A stretch of 64,000 nucleotides of DNA from Candidatus Bathyarchaeia archaeon (GTDB lineage Archaea; Thermoproteota; Bathyarchaeia; Hecatellales; Hecatellaceae): assembly GCA_038883335.1 (NCBI GenBank), contig JAVZMI010000001.1, positions 115,696 through 179,695 of the forward strand. Reading direction: 5' to 3'. Shown here piece by piece: positions 15,994 to 26,577 of this stretch; position 1 is the first letter of the stretch, and the number at the start of each line of letters is the position of its first letter. The notes under the pieces are model-generated. The model was given only the letters and a program-made list of their open reading frames with translations, was not told the DNA's origin and searched no databases. The translations under genes were made by a program, and so were the position numbers.

Positions 15994-16123
15994 ATTAATC
16001 AATCCATAGCGTCTAGCTAGATAAATGTAAGCTTATTCAAGATTTAAAATTTAAACTATTCTGCTATCCTAAAGGTTGCGTGGCCAATTTAATGTAGAAG
16101 ACAGACGCAAATTGTGGTAATAA

Positions 16124-17050
16124 CTAGGCGGTTGGCGTTTCAACTAATACAGTGTAACCTGCTCCATCGGTTGAGATGACGATGCTACCGTTCAAATCCG
16201 TCCTGTATACGTGAACACCCTTGGTTGCGAGCTTTATAAGGGTCTCCTGGTGCGGGTGTCCATAAATGTTTCCTTTGCCGACACTTATGACGGCAACCTC
16301 TGGGCTTACTGCTTCAATGAACTCTAAACTAGTTGATGTTCGACTACCGTGGTGGCTTACTTTCAGAATCTCACCATCAATGTCTAATCCTGCCCTGATG
16401 ATGCTCTGTTCACCAGAGGCTTCAATGTCACCTGTTAGGATGAATGTAACATTACCCACATCCACCCTAAGCACAATGCTGTTATTGTTACTATCTTTAA
16501 ACTCTAAGGGCTGCGTCGGGGCGAGGACAGTCATTACCGTGATATTGTCCAATTGAACACCATCCCCCCTCTCCGCGACCCTGAGTGCTCTCTGTCTTGC
16601 CAGTTTAATGTAGTCGCGGTAGCTTTGGGTATCCGCCACATCGCCATTATCAAGCACGCTGGTGACATTTAAAACAGTCATTACGGCGACGAGTCCACCT
16701 ATGTGGTCTGTGTGTGGATGTGTTCCAACTACTAGGTCGATCTTGGTTATATTTAGGCTTATAAGGTAGTTTACAACAGCTTTCCCAGCCGATCTGCCCC
16801 CACCGTCGACGAGAACATCTTTACCGTTTGTGTCGATGAAAATGGCGTCGCCTTGCCCTACGTCCATAAAGTGTACCGTAACGTTACTAACTACACCCGC
16901 TAGGTGTCTGGTAGGAGTCGAGACGATGCCTGGTGTCAAAGTTTGAGGGCTTTCCAGGTTTGAGGGAGGCACGAAGCCTAAGGCACCCACGATAACGATC
17001 AAAACCAGAACGCCAACAACTGTGAGACCAATTTTCCTAAGTAAACTCAA
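16124..17050 (-). CDS. Membrane-anchored ComEC/Rec2-like metallo-beta-lactamase-fold hydrolase
   Basis: 308 residues. An N-terminal hydrophobic segment (about 10-28) anchors or exports the protein. The rest is an MBL fold of the ComEC hydrolase type (COG2333): HFMDVGQGDAIFID, VGTHPHTDHIGGLVAVM with the HxHxDH metal motif, ILTGDIEASGEQ and LKVSHHGSRTSTSLEFIEA. The competence membrane channel domain of full ComEC is absent, so this is the stand-alone form common in archaea. It probably cleaves a phosphodiester (DNA or nucleotide) outside or at the membrane. Monocistronic. Confidence 0.88.
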   Translation of the reverse strand: MSLLRKIGLTVVGVLVLIVIVGALGFVPPSNLESPQTLTPGIVSTPTRHLAGVVSNVTVHFMDVGQGDAIFIDTNGKDVLVDGGGRSAGKAVVNYLISLNITKIDLVVGTHPHTDHIGGLVAVMTVLNVTSVLDNGDVADTQSYRDYIKLARQRALRVAERGDGVQLDNITVMTVLAPTQPLEFKDSNNNSIVLRVDVGNVTFILTGDIEASGEQSIIRAGLDIDGEILKVSHHGSRTSTSLEFIEAVSPEVAVISVGKGNIYGHPHQETLIKLATKGVHVYRTDLNGSIVISTDGAGYTVLVETPTA

Positions 17051-17264
17051 ATAAGATCACCAACGTAGCCGCAGCATTTTGTTTCGAGAGGCATCACTGG
17101 TTTAGTGTAACCTCGTCGTGGTGAACTCTATGTGTGCGGCATGCCGTAGTAAGTTAATCATGGTCGCCCTTTCACGAACACTAACCAGCAGGTAAAATAA
17201 TTTTCCAGGATGAAGTTTATAAATTTTGAATGTAAGAAGAAAGAGGAGACATGTATTAATTCCG

Positions 17265-17762
17265 ATGTTACGTGAAATGGACACTATTAAAGGGATCCTT
17301 TTCGATTTAGGTGGTACCCTCATCAAAGAGGGGGGCTGTGAGCTACTTGGCGATGTAGTCTTCACTCTCAACCAACTTAAGTCGAATTATAAATTGGGTG
17401 TAGTATCCAATACGGATACCAAGACTGAAGAGGACGTTAGAAGAATTCTAAGGAAGCTTGGGATAGAAGACTACTTTGACACAGTTGTTGTGTCAAAGGA
17501 TATAGGCTACCGTAAGCCTGATGTACGGATATTCTCTATCGCATTAGAGAGGTTGAGGCTAAAACCTGAAGAAGCCCTGATGGTGGGCAATAGGACGGAT
17601 GTTGACATTAAAGGTGGAAAGGCTCTGGGCATGATGACAGTTCTCATCGATTGGAATAATGAACCACGCAAGGAACCCCTCCCCGCCGAAGAGAACCCCA
17701 CCTACACAATAAACTCGATAGATGAACTCCTTAAGATCCTACAGGCTGGGCGCAGGCTTTGA
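17265..17762 (+). CDS. HAD superfamily hydrolase
   Basis: About 165 residues. Motif I is LFDLGGTLI, with the nucleophile Asp but Gly in place of the usual second Asp. Motif II lies near VVSNTDTK, motif III is the Lys in YRKPD, and motif IV is MVGNRTDVDIKGGKALGM. The cap domain is minimal. It is likely a small phosphatase; the substrate is unknown. ATG 17265 is preferred to a TTG at 17226; AGAGGAG lies upstream and TTTATAAATT near 17213-17222 is a likely TATA box. Its stop overlaps the start of the next gene, so the two are coupled. Confidence 0.82.
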   Translation: MLREMDTIKGILFDLGGTLIKEGGCELLGDVVFTLNQLKSNYKLGVVSNTDTKTEEDVRRILRKLGIEDYFDTVVVSKDIGYRKPDVRIFSIALERLRLKPEEALMVGNRTDVDIKGGKALGMMTVLIDWNNEPRKEPLPAEENPTYTINSIDELLKILQAGRRL

Positions 17763-18322
17763 GGAAGTATCGTTCAGGGTGGGCTGTGTGGATAACAGGG
17801 CTTCCTGGCTCTGGCAAGTCCACCATAGCGCGTCTCCTCGCAAAGAAGCTCGCTAACAAGGGGATTTTAACCCAGATCCTGTCTTCAGATATGCTACGCA
17901 GAAGCCTCACCCCGAGGCTGGGGTATACAGAGAAAGAGAGAGACCAAGTCTATAGTGCACTCATATTCACCGCCAAACTTCTTACACAGAATGGCATAAA
18001 CGTAATCATAGATGCGACTGGAAACCGGAGGAGGTATAGAGACAAAGCAAGGAAAGAGATCGGCAACTTCCTTGAGGCATATCTAAAATGTCCACTTGAA
18101 CTCTGCATTGAGAGGGAGAAAAGGAGGAGGAAACTCTTAGGCGCACCGAGAGGGATCTACAAGAAAGGTTTAAACAAGCTGAGTAGTACTGTGCCTGGTT
18201 TAGGTGCCCCATACGAGCATCCCCTCAACCCAGAAGTAACCGTGAATACTGATCAACTAAGTTGCAAGGATTCTGCGAACAAAATCCTTGAAGCCGTAGT
18301 GTCAAAGTTTGGACTGGAATAA
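17759..18322 (+). CDS. Adenylylsulfate kinase-like protein (CysC family)
   Basis: 187 residues with Walker A ITGLPGSGKSTIARLLAKKL and the APS-kinase-like C-terminal GLGAPYEHPLNPEVTVNTDQ. The classic DGDxxR of APS kinases is replaced here by SSDMLRRSL, and the PAPS-type FTGI segment is only partly kept (PRGIYKKG). The substrate may therefore differ from adenylyl sulfate. It could make PAPS or phosphorylate another nucleotide or small molecule. The TTG start overlaps the TGA of the HAD gene (TTGA), giving a two-gene operon. No other sulfate-assimilation genes are nearby. Confidence 0.8.
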   Translation: MRKYRSGWAVWITGLPGSGKSTIARLLAKKLANKGILTQILSSDMLRRSLTPRLGYTEKERDQVYSALIFTAKLLTQNGINVIIDATGNRRRYRDKARKEIGNFLEAYLKCPLELCIEREKRRRKLLGAPRGIYKKGLNKLSSTVPGLGAPYEHPLNPEVTVNTDQLSCKDSANKILEAVVSKFGLE

Positions 18323-18353
18323 TTACGCTCTGCCATACGGCGCATGCCACAGT

Positions 18354-18854
18354 CTATATAGATGCTAGAATATTTAGAAAGATCGCAGGTTGATAGGAGA
18401 TAAGAAATGTAAAGACTCCTAACACAAAAAAAGTGGCATTCATAACCTTATTTGAAGCCTTGAATAAACCTAGAGCCACCTCTCTATTTGAGAACGGGTA
18501 AAGAGGTTTGAACGGGCTATATGTGAGGAGATCTCCCAATAAATGGCTCACAGTCCCACCGAAGCCAGCAATAAATCCCATCAGTAACCCTAAAGGCTCG
18601 TAAGCGTATCTGAGCAGGATGCCGAGAAAGGCGCCTAGAACAATGCCGAACAGAAGGGTGTGCGTAATGCCTCTATGCTTAATTTCAAAGTGAAGATCAA
18701 TATCTGGGGTTATAGAAAATATTGCCATCAAAATTCCAGTCATAAGAACATAACTCATGTCAGCACCCGTAAATTTAAAAGTGAACATGAAAGGAGAATA
18801 TATAAGAAAAGATATGCCAGCGTGCCCTTCTTTATACAAGGGGTAAACCCTCAA
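18354..18854 (-). CDS. Membrane-bound metal-dependent hydrolase, COG1988/DUF457 type
   Basis: 166 residues with four or five membrane helices. Conserved polar residues of this family are present: PDIDLHFEIKHRGITHTLLF, giving Asp-Asp and an R-G-x-T-H motif, then HLLGDLLTYSPFKPLYPF with the H-x3-D-x2-T pattern. These proteins (YdjM/LexA-regulated type) are presumed zinc hydrolases in the membrane; their substrate is unknown. It lies just before argF on the same strand with a 27-nt gap on the argF side, possibly a downstream cistron. Confidence 0.85.
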   Translation of the reverse strand: MRVYPLYKEGHAGISFLIYSPFMFTFKFTGADMSYVLMTGILMAIFSITPDIDLHFEIKHRGITHTLLFGIVLGAFLGILLRYAYEPLGLLMGFIAGFGGTVSHLLGDLLTYSPFKPLYPFSNREVALGLFKASNKVMNATFFVLGVFTFLISYQPAIFLNILASI

Positions 18855-18881
18855 CTCGCGCTTCTCAACTTCTAAGGAAGC

Positions 18882-19766
18882 CTAAAGCCCAGCCAAAAGT
18901 TTCAGAAGCAGTGCCTTCTGCGTGTGGAGCCTATTCTCTGCCTCCTCGAAAACCCAGCTTTGAGGCGAGTCCAATACTTCTGAAGTTATCTCCAGCCCTC
19001 TCTGAGCTGGTAGGCAGTGGAGGATTATACAGTCCCTCTTCGCAAGAGATAGAAGTTGGGAGTTAAGCTGATAAGGCTTGAAGACTTTGAGACGTTCCTC
19101 CCTCTCAGCCTCCTTACCCAGTGAGACCCAGGAATCCGTAACTAACACATCAGCGTTCCTCGCCGCTTCAGTTGCGTCACGAACTATTGTGGCTCCAGTC
19201 TTGATGCTAGGTTCATATCCCTTAGGCGTAGCGACGACCATTTCCATCCCTAACATCTCTGCACCTTGGATTAGAGAATTGCACACATTTGTCCCATCTC
19301 CAACCCAACCAACTTTAATCCCAGAGAATCGCCCCTTCGCCTCGAAGATAGTGAGCAGGTCGGCTAGGGCTTGGCAGGGATGATGTAGATCATCCATACC
19401 GTTTATGACCGGCTTCTCACAACCCTCGGCTATCTTCTCTATCTGGTCATGGGTGAAAACTCTGGCCATAACCGCGTCGCAGTATCTGCCAAGGTTTTTC
19501 GCCTCATCGCGGATGTCCCCCTTAACGAAGTTTGTATCGCTCCAGTGGAGGTAGATGGCGTGGCCGCCAAGCTGCGTCATCCCGACCTCGAACGAGACTC
19601 TGGTCCGTGTAGACGTCTTCGCGAATAGCATGGCAAGAGTCTTCCCTTTAAGCTCATCAGAGAGGGGTCTACTCTTCAACTCCCTTGAAAAATTAAGGAG
19701 TTCAATCAACTCCGCTTTACTTAGGTCGGCTAATGTGAGGAAATCTCTCCCCCTTAGACTGCCCAT
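18882..19766 (-). CDS. argF: Ornithine carbamoyltransferase
   Basis: 294 residues with all canonical OTC motifs: carbamoyl-phosphate loop KTSTRTRVSFEVG, HPCQALADLL, the ornithine loop TDSWVSLGKE and HCLPAQRGLEIT. It converts ornithine and carbamoyl phosphate to citrulline in arginine synthesis. argG and argH for the next steps are at 59392-62121. It lies near pyrI/pyrB, so two carbamoyl-phosphate consumers are grouped. This is the conventional OTC, in contrast to the divergent paralog at 21432-22418. Confidence 0.96.
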   Translation of the reverse strand: MGSLRGRDFLTLADLSKAELIELLNFSRELKSRPLSDELKGKTLAMLFAKTSTRTRVSFEVGMTQLGGHAIYLHWSDTNFVKGDIRDEAKNLGRYCDAVMARVFTHDQIEKIAEGCEKPVINGMDDLHHPCQALADLLTIFEAKGRFSGIKVGWVGDGTNVCNSLIQGAEMLGMEMVVATPKGYEPSIKTGATIVRDATEAARNADVLVTDSWVSLGKEAEREERLKVFKPYQLNSQLLSLAKRDCIILHCLPAQRGLEITSEVLDSPQSWVFEEAENRLHTQKALLLKLLAGL

Positions 19767-19849
19767 ACAATCCCCCTATAATCCTGTTGCAATTGTAGGT
19801 AGTATTTAAGTCGCCAGCTTAAATCAAGTTTACCATAATTTAGTTAAGT

Positions 19850-21305
<1,456 letters not shown>

Positions 21306-21431
21306 TGAGAGTGGGGGTTGTTAAAGCAGCGGCAAACGCTACCTCCTAATACAAGGTTTGACCGCCAACTCAAGCAAATCTAGAAAGTTGTCTCATGGAG
21401 AAAAAAAGGGAAAGTAGGTCTAGTATTAGAC

Positions 21432-22418
21432 CTAAGCACCCAAGAGCGTTACCATTATGCCCTTTTGGACATGAAGCCTATTCTCAGCCTGCTGGTAGAT
21501 GCGGCAGTTGGGGTGGTCGAACATGTCAGCTGTTATCTCGTTACCCTTGTAGGCTGGCAGGCAGTGCATGATTATTGTGTCCGGCTTTGCGTGTTTGAGT
21601 AGCGCCGCGTTGACTTGGTAAGGCATGAAGACCTTCTTTATGGCTTCTTGAGCTGCCTTCTCTTCAGGCTTGTCCATCGCGATCCATGTATCAGTATAGA
21701 TTACATCCGCATTTTTCACAGCCTTAATCGGGTCGTGTTCAATCTTTAACTCAGCGCCGGTCTTCTTGGCGTGTTCCTTGGCTACATCCCAGTACTTTGG
21801 TAGAGGATACCCGAGACTATCTGGAATTTGGCCTTTGACCTTATCGTAGTCTGGGCAACATAGTATAAAGTTCATTCCCATCATAGTGGCTGCAACGGCA
21901 TTGTCTTGTGCGGTGTTCCCTTGCCCATCGCCCATATAGGCCATAGTCAGACCCTTCAGTTTCCCTTTATGTTCTAAAACCGTGTACATGTCTGTTAGCG
22001 CCTGCATTGGGTGAGCCTCATCTGACATCATGTTAAGTACTGGGACAGTTGAATACTTGCATAGACCCTCTATGGTCTTGTGAGAGTAGACACGAGCTGC
22101 TATCAGGTCGCACATGCTGCTAAGGACATTCGCTTGATCGCGTACATCCTCCCCGAAGATAATGTCCGCCGCCTCTTTCGGATATGCCTTAAGCATTAAC
22201 ATATGACCGCCTAGTTGCGCCATGCCTACCTCGAAAGAGACTCTTGTTCGAAGCGATGGTCTCTCCCAGACCGTTGCCAAAGTCTTCTCTCTTAGTAAAG
22301 GTGGTCTCTGTCCCTTCTTCAACCCGTCTTTGAGCTCTTTCGTCCTTGCATAATACTTGTCCACTTCCTCTTTTGTCACGTCAAGCATCGATCCAATGTG
22401 TTTGACCATATCGTACAT
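21432..22418 (-). CDS. Divergent ornithine/other carbamoyltransferase paralog
   Basis: 328 residues, clearly in the OTC branch (EVGMAQLGGHMLML, MHCLPAYKGNEIT, and AENRLHVQKG as in argF). However, the phosphate loop reads ERPSLRTRVSFE instead of KTSTRTR, HPCQ becomes HPMQ, and the amino-acid loop SWVSxG becomes TWIAMDKPEEK, losing the Ser and Gly. Acceptor specificity may therefore differ from ornithine, or this may be a catabolic/anabolic isozyme. The standard argF is 2 kb away. Neighbours give no pathway. It stands alone in its own transcription unit. Confidence 0.85.
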   Translation of the reverse strand: MYDMVKHIGSMLDVTKEEVDKYYARTKELKDGLKKGQRPPLLREKTLATVWERPSLRTRVSFEVGMAQLGGHMLMLKAYPKEAADIIFGEDVRDQANVLSSMCDLIAARVYSHKTIEGLCKYSTVPVLNMMSDEAHPMQALTDMYTVLEHKGKLKGLTMAYMGDGQGNTAQDNAVAATMMGMNFILCCPDYDKVKGQIPDSLGYPLPKYWDVAKEHAKKTGAELKIEHDPIKAVKNADVIYTDTWIAMDKPEEKAAQEAIKKVFMPYQVNAALLKHAKPDTIIMHCLPAYKGNEITADMFDHPNCRIYQQAENRLHVQKGIMVTLLGA

Positions 22419-22500
22419 CCTCCATTTAGTATGGTAACATGGATTTAGCGGGCTACAGCTTATAATTCTTTCGGTAAACGAGGATTTTACTACAGAATCT

Positions 22501-23082
22501 TCAACGTTTATGTCGGTTTTTGTCTACTTTAAACATGCCGCCGTGTCCAGGGATGATGAAGTCCGCGACCTGGATAATCTCTTCACGTTTCTTCCTGAGA
22601 GAGGCATGGTCGAAGATGAACGGAGGTTCATCTCTCTGGTTACTCCAGAATAAGTCCCCTACTATTGCCACCACACCAGCTTCTCCATCAACAATCACGC
22701 TACAATCATCATTGGAACAGTGACCAGGCGTGGGGATAATCTTGACCTTATCGGTTAGAAGAAACTCACCGCTGTAGAAAGTATACGAGCTTCCCTTGAA
22801 AGATTCAACCCCATCCACAAAGGTTGCACCACTGAAGAGGCACATATTCCCCACATGGTCAGGATGATAATGAGTTATTACGACGTAGTCTATGTCCTCC
22901 GGCGCCAACTCTTCCCCCTCCAGAAGCCGTACGATTTCACAACCTTCACCTGGGCCGCCAGTATCCACCAGAATATACTTGCCCCCATCACTTAAGAGAG
23001 AGACTGTACACATTGCCTCGCAACCATCGCCCCCTTTAAGGAACTTAAACCAGCCAGTTCGAAGAACCTTAACTTCAACCAA
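22501..23082 (-). CDS. Metallo-beta-lactamase-fold hydrolase (MBLAC1-like)
   Basis: 193 residues. The metal motif is ITHYHPDHVGNM (HxHxDH). Downstream ligands are in PTPGHCSNDDCSVIV and IVGDLFW, with IIPGHGGMF at the C-terminus. This compact form resembles MBLAC1/glyoxalase-II-like or lactonase-like proteins. It is a zinc- or iron-dependent hydrolase of unknown thioester, lactone or RNA substrate. It is encoded 6 nt after the HAD gene on the same strand, an operon of two hydrolases. Confidence 0.87.
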   Translation of the reverse strand: MVEVKVLRTGWFKFLKGGDGCEAMCTVSLLSDGGKYILVDTGGPGEGCEIVRLLEGEELAPEDIDYVVITHYHPDHVGNMCLFSGATFVDGVESFKGSSYTFYSGEFLLTDKVKIIPTPGHCSNDDCSVIVDGEAGVVAIVGDLFWSNQRDEPPFIFDHASLRKKREEIIQVADFIIPGHGGMFKVDKNRHKR

Positions 23083-23088
23083 CTTGGT

Positions 23089-23745
23089 CTACCTGCCAGC
23101 GTAGCTTAAAATCTCAAGTAGAGATTCGACGGTCTGGCTGAAGAATAGTTTCACGTTTAGCCTCAACTCTGCTTGTTTATTCTTGAAGGGTTTTTGACTT
23201 TCAACGCTATCCGGCCTGTTTACTATGCAGACGAACTTATCTATGTCGCTTCGCCCTGAGAGTTTACAATGCTCCAAACCTTTTGGATCATCGTCAACCA
23301 CTATGGTTGGTTTGTACTCTGTTTTACTGAGCAGATCCGCCTTGGTAACTTTCCTCTTAAAGGGCTTATACATGAAATCCACACCGGTATGGAGAGGTAT
23401 GCCGTAACCTGTGGTGGCATCAATCCTATCGACCTGTAACCCCTCCCTCTTTAGAATCTCCCCAACTGTGTATGGGTCCTCGGAAGTCCATATAACTCTC
23501 TTAAAGCCCCTACGCTTAAGCTCCTCCATAACCTCCTTCGTTCTAGCAGTGCGGAGGGCACTCTCCGGGTCTGTTAGGACTCTCCTCGTATATTCCTTGT
23601 CCAACAAAATAGACTTTTCAGGGTCCACGCAGTCTTCAGTTATGGAGGTAGCTCTGACAGCGTCTTCCAAGTGCCTCCTAAAGTCATAGGTACCAACTAG
23701 AGTTCCGACGAAGTCGAAGTAAACAGCGGGGATCATTGCTCTCAT
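23089..23745 (-). CDS. HAD-like protein with altered motif I
   Basis: About 218 residues. Motif I is VYFDFVGTLVG: the nucleophile Asp is present but the +2 Asp is Val. Motif II-like VIWTSED and motif IV VVDDDPKG are visible. Loss of the +2 acid is unusual for phosphatases and suggests another HAD chemistry or a binding role. ATG 23745 (or 23736) is favoured over 23796 because a reverse-strand TATA-like TAAAATATC near 23765-23773 is about 25 nt away, implying leaderless transcription. Followed by the MBL gene. Confidence 0.75.
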   Translation of the reverse strand: MRAMIPAVYFDFVGTLVGTYDFRRHLEDAVRATSITEDCVDPEKSILLDKEYTRRVLTDPESALRTARTKEVMEELKRRGFKRVIWTSEDPYTVGEILKREGLQVDRIDATTGYGIPLHTGVDFMYKPFKRKVTKADLLSKTEYKPTIVVDDDPKGLEHCKLSGRSDIDKFVCIVNRPDSVESQKPFKNKQAELRLNVKLFFSQTVESLLEILSYAGR

Positions 23746-23823
23746 TAATATAGTTGGTGATAATGATATTTTAGCCTTCTTAGGTGAAATGCTCATAAGG
23801 CTCAGCTCTACTCAAAATAGTGT

Positions 23824-24804
23824 ATGAGTGGGGTTGAGTTACAGACGCGCCAGTTGGTGGAGGGTGATTACCTCTCAAATATTCTGAAGCGTGAGAAGTA
23901 CCAGTTGATAGGATCACACTCAGCTGTGAAGAAGTGCAGGTGGCTCCACGAGAGCCTTGTTAACAAGCGGCCATGTTACAAGCAGAAATTCTATGGGATA
24001 TCTAGCCACCGATGCGTTCAGATGACCCCTACCCTCTACAACTGTACACTACGCTGTCTCTTCTGTTGGAGGCTCCAACCTAGCGATTTGGGTTTGGAGT
24101 TTGATGAAACTAGATTGGATATGCCGGATGAACCATCATTCATAGTCGAGAAAGCTATTGAGGCGCAGCGGCGCATTCTCTCAGGGTATAAAACACATAA
24201 GAAGATCGACCCAGAAAGATATGGTGAAGCGTTAAATCCTAAACATGCAGCCATAAGCCTATCCGGCGAGCCGACCTTATACCAGTCCTTAGGCGACCTT
24301 CTCCGAGAGTTCCACCGCAGAGGTATGACAACGTTCCTTGTAACTAATGGGACTCAACCTAAAGCTCTAGCGAGGCTCTCCCATGAGCCAAGTCAGCTTT
24401 ACCTCTCACTCTACGCATATGATGAGAGCGTCTTTGAGAGAATCTGCAGACCGCAAGTAACTGATGGGTGGAAGAATATAAAAGAATCTTTAGATCTCCT
24501 CAGAAGTTTCAAGTGCCCCACAGTAATACGCCTAACTCTTGTGCGTGGGCTGAACCTTCAAAAGCCGGACGGGTATGCAAAGCTTATCTTAAAGGGTTGT
24601 AGCACCTATGTGGAGGCTAAATCATATATGTATGTGGGTTTCTCCAGGCGGAGGCTTAGGTTCGAGAATATGCCAACTCACGAAGAGATTCTCTCATTCT
24701 CACGGGAGCTGAGTAGGCTGACGGGTTATAAGTTAATAGACGAATCAGTTGAGAGTAGAGTCGTCCTCCTAAGCAGTATGGATAAACCGAAGAAACTAGG
24801 TTAG
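23824..24804 (+). CDS. taw1: tRNA 4-demethylwyosine synthase (Taw1/TYW1 family, radical SAM)
   Basis: 326 residues. The radical SAM cluster motif is CTLRCLFCWR (CxxxCxxC) preceded by MTPTLYN, exactly the Taw1 context. Extra N-terminal cysteines (residues around 39-62) fit the second Fe-S cluster. SLSGEPTLYQSLGDLLREF is the SAM-binding region. It uses pyruvate to convert m1G37 of tRNA-Phe to the tricyclic imG-14. Genes for the later wyosine steps are not in the window. Confidence 0.94.
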   Translation: MSGVELQTRQLVEGDYLSNILKREKYQLIGSHSAVKKCRWLHESLVNKRPCYKQKFYGISSHRCVQMTPTLYNCTLRCLFCWRLQPSDLGLEFDETRLDMPDEPSFIVEKAIEAQRRILSGYKTHKKIDPERYGEALNPKHAAISLSGEPTLYQSLGDLLREFHRRGMTTFLVTNGTQPKALARLSHEPSQLYLSLYAYDESVFERICRPQVTDGWKNIKESLDLLRSFKCPTVIRLTLVRGLNLQKPDGYAKLILKGCSTYVEAKSYMYVGFSRRRLRFENMPTHEEILSFSRELSRLTGYKLIDESVESRVVLLSSMDKPKKLG

Positions 24805-24918
24805 CTCACTGTAACCCCAATAATTACGGTAGTTGGAGTGAAAGCTTTTAGAGAGTTCTTTAAAACCTCTGAGGCGAAGTCTAAGTATCAGAGGTGGAGA
24901 CAGTCCAAGGTAAGCAAC

Positions 24919-26517
24919 ATGGTTGAATTCGATGTTAAAGCTATAAAGGCTAAAGCAAAGAAAAATTATGAGGACGCCTGGCTCGAGACTAAGGGGCTCC
25001 TAGCAAAAAGAGGAAGATCCATCTTCTGGAATAGGACGCAGGGGAGAACTCATCCAGTCTCAGACATGATCTGGAAGCTCAGACAGATCATCCTATCCTA
25101 CGGCTTCGATGAGATTATAAACCCTGAGATAGTTGAAGAGTCAGAAGTCTACAGGCAATACGGGCCTGAAGCGCCGGTAATTTTAGACCGCTGCTTCTAT
25201 CTGGCAGGTCTTCCTAGACCTGAACTAGGGCTTGGCGGGGGGAAGCTCCAGAAGATAAAGGAAGTAATCCCAAACCTCACCGAGAATGAGACAGAGGAGC
25301 TGAAGCGGATCTTCAGAGCTTACAAGGAGGGAAAGATTGGTGGGGAAGACCTTGTCGAAGAGATAGTCACAAAGCTAAGGGTTAAGACAGAGCAGGCAAC
25401 AGCTGTATTGGCACTTTTCCCTGAGCTGATGAAGCTGCGACCTTTGCCCACAAGACTTGTTCTCCGCTCACATATGACAGCCCTCTGGTTCCCCGTATTA
25501 TCTCGTCTTCAAAACGTTGAGGTGTTGCCCATAAAGAAGTTCTCAATTGGGGTCAAGTATCGAAGAGAGCAGAAACTTGACCCGTTTCACCTCTATGCCT
25601 CATCTGTCGCATCCCTAGTGGTTATGAATGACGAGATAACTTTAGAGGATGGGGAGGAGCTGACAAAGGCTATCCTCCTCGAGTTAGGTTTTAAGGACGC
25701 CAAGTTTGTTGTCAAGAAAGCAACCGGCAAATACTACGCCCCTCAAATGGAGGAGGAAGTCTTCATAAAATTTAAAGATCAATGGGTCGAGGTGGGGGAC
25801 ATGGGGCTCTACTCGCCAGTCTCCTTAGCTAACTATGATATCAAGTATCCCGTATTCAATGTCGGCCTCGGCGTTGAAAGGATCACCATGATTATGCACT
25901 GTGTCAACGACATTAGGGAGTTGATGTATCCTCACTTCTACCTCAAAAAAGAATACGAGGACACAGAGTTAGCGCAGATGATTCAGGTCGCCGAGAAGCC
26001 ATCAACCGTTGAGGGTGAAAAAATATTAGAAGCCATCATAAATACCGCCATACAAAAAGCAGATGAGCCTAGCCCTTGCGAATTCCTCGCCTATAAAGGT
26101 GAAATGGCAGGGAAGAAACTTGAAGTCTTTGTATACGAGCCGGATAATGGCGCAAAGTTGCTTGGGCCCGCAGCCCTAAATACCATCTACGTCTATAACG
26201 GTAACATCTTGGGAATTCCGAAGGCAGGGATGGATAACATCCCAATAATCCGGGAGGCTAGAGTGAGAGGAGTCTCGACTGGGATAAGATATGTTGATGG
26301 AGTGGCTTCCCTGGCAGTCGCGAAGATAGAAAGGGCGGTAAAGGACGACCAACCACTTGAGATCAACCTCCGCGTCAAGATGGTCAAACTTCCGAGCGAC
26401 GTAAATCTTAAAATTAACGAGATTGCTGAGCAGTATATAACTGCCGAGCACAAAAAGATAATGGTTAAAGGGCCAGCTTTCATAGGGATCAAGGCTAAGC
26501 TGACGCCGAAGCAATGA
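24919..26517 (+). CDS. sepS: O-phosphoseryl-tRNA(Cys) synthetase (SepRS)
   Basis: About 532 residues from ATG 24919, the normal SepRS length; a GTG at 24838 would add 27 basic residues. A class II core is visible: GRTHPVSDMIWKLRQIILSY, NPEIVEESEVYRQYGPEAPV, LDRCFYLAGLPRPELGLG (motif 2 area) and VFNVGLGVERITMIMH (motif 3). It charges tRNA-Cys with phosphoserine, which SepCysS then converts to Cys. SepCysS and a CysRS are not in the window. The enzyme is classically known from methanogens and Archaeoglobus, so its presence here is phylogenetically informative. Confidence 0.95.
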   Translation: MVEFDVKAIKAKAKKNYEDAWLETKGLLAKRGRSIFWNRTQGRTHPVSDMIWKLRQIILSYGFDEIINPEIVEESEVYRQYGPEAPVILDRCFYLAGLPRPELGLGGGKLQKIKEVIPNLTENETEELKRIFRAYKEGKIGGEDLVEEIVTKLRVKTEQATAVLALFPELMKLRPLPTRLVLRSHMTALWFPVLSRLQNVEVLPIKKFSIGVKYRREQKLDPFHLYASSVASLVVMNDEITLEDGEELTKAILLELGFKDAKFVVKKATGKYYAPQMEEEVFIKFKDQWVEVGDMGLYSPVSLANYDIKYPVFNVGLGVERITMIMHCVNDIRELMYPHFYLKKEYEDTELAQMIQVAEKPSTVEGEKILEAIINTAIQKADEPSPCEFLAYKGEMAGKKLEVFVYEPDNGAKLLGPAALNTIYVYNGNILGIPKAGMDNIPIIREARVRGVSTGIRYVDGVASLAVAKIERAVKDDQPLEINLRVKMVKLPSDVNLKINEIAEQYITAEHKKIMVKGPAFIGIKAKLTPKQ

Positions 26518-26577
26518 AATTTGGCAGTTTATCTGTGGCTATCATGAACGGTGGCCGATAGCTGAGAGGACTTTAGG

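Noticed and set aside
18006-18212. Reverse frame inside the APS-kinase-like gene
   Set aside because: Antisense shadow without start signals.
24838-24918. 27-residue N-terminal extension of SepRS from GTG
   Set aside because: Family length and alignment fit ATG 24919; the extension is unlike SepRS, although it cannot be excluded.
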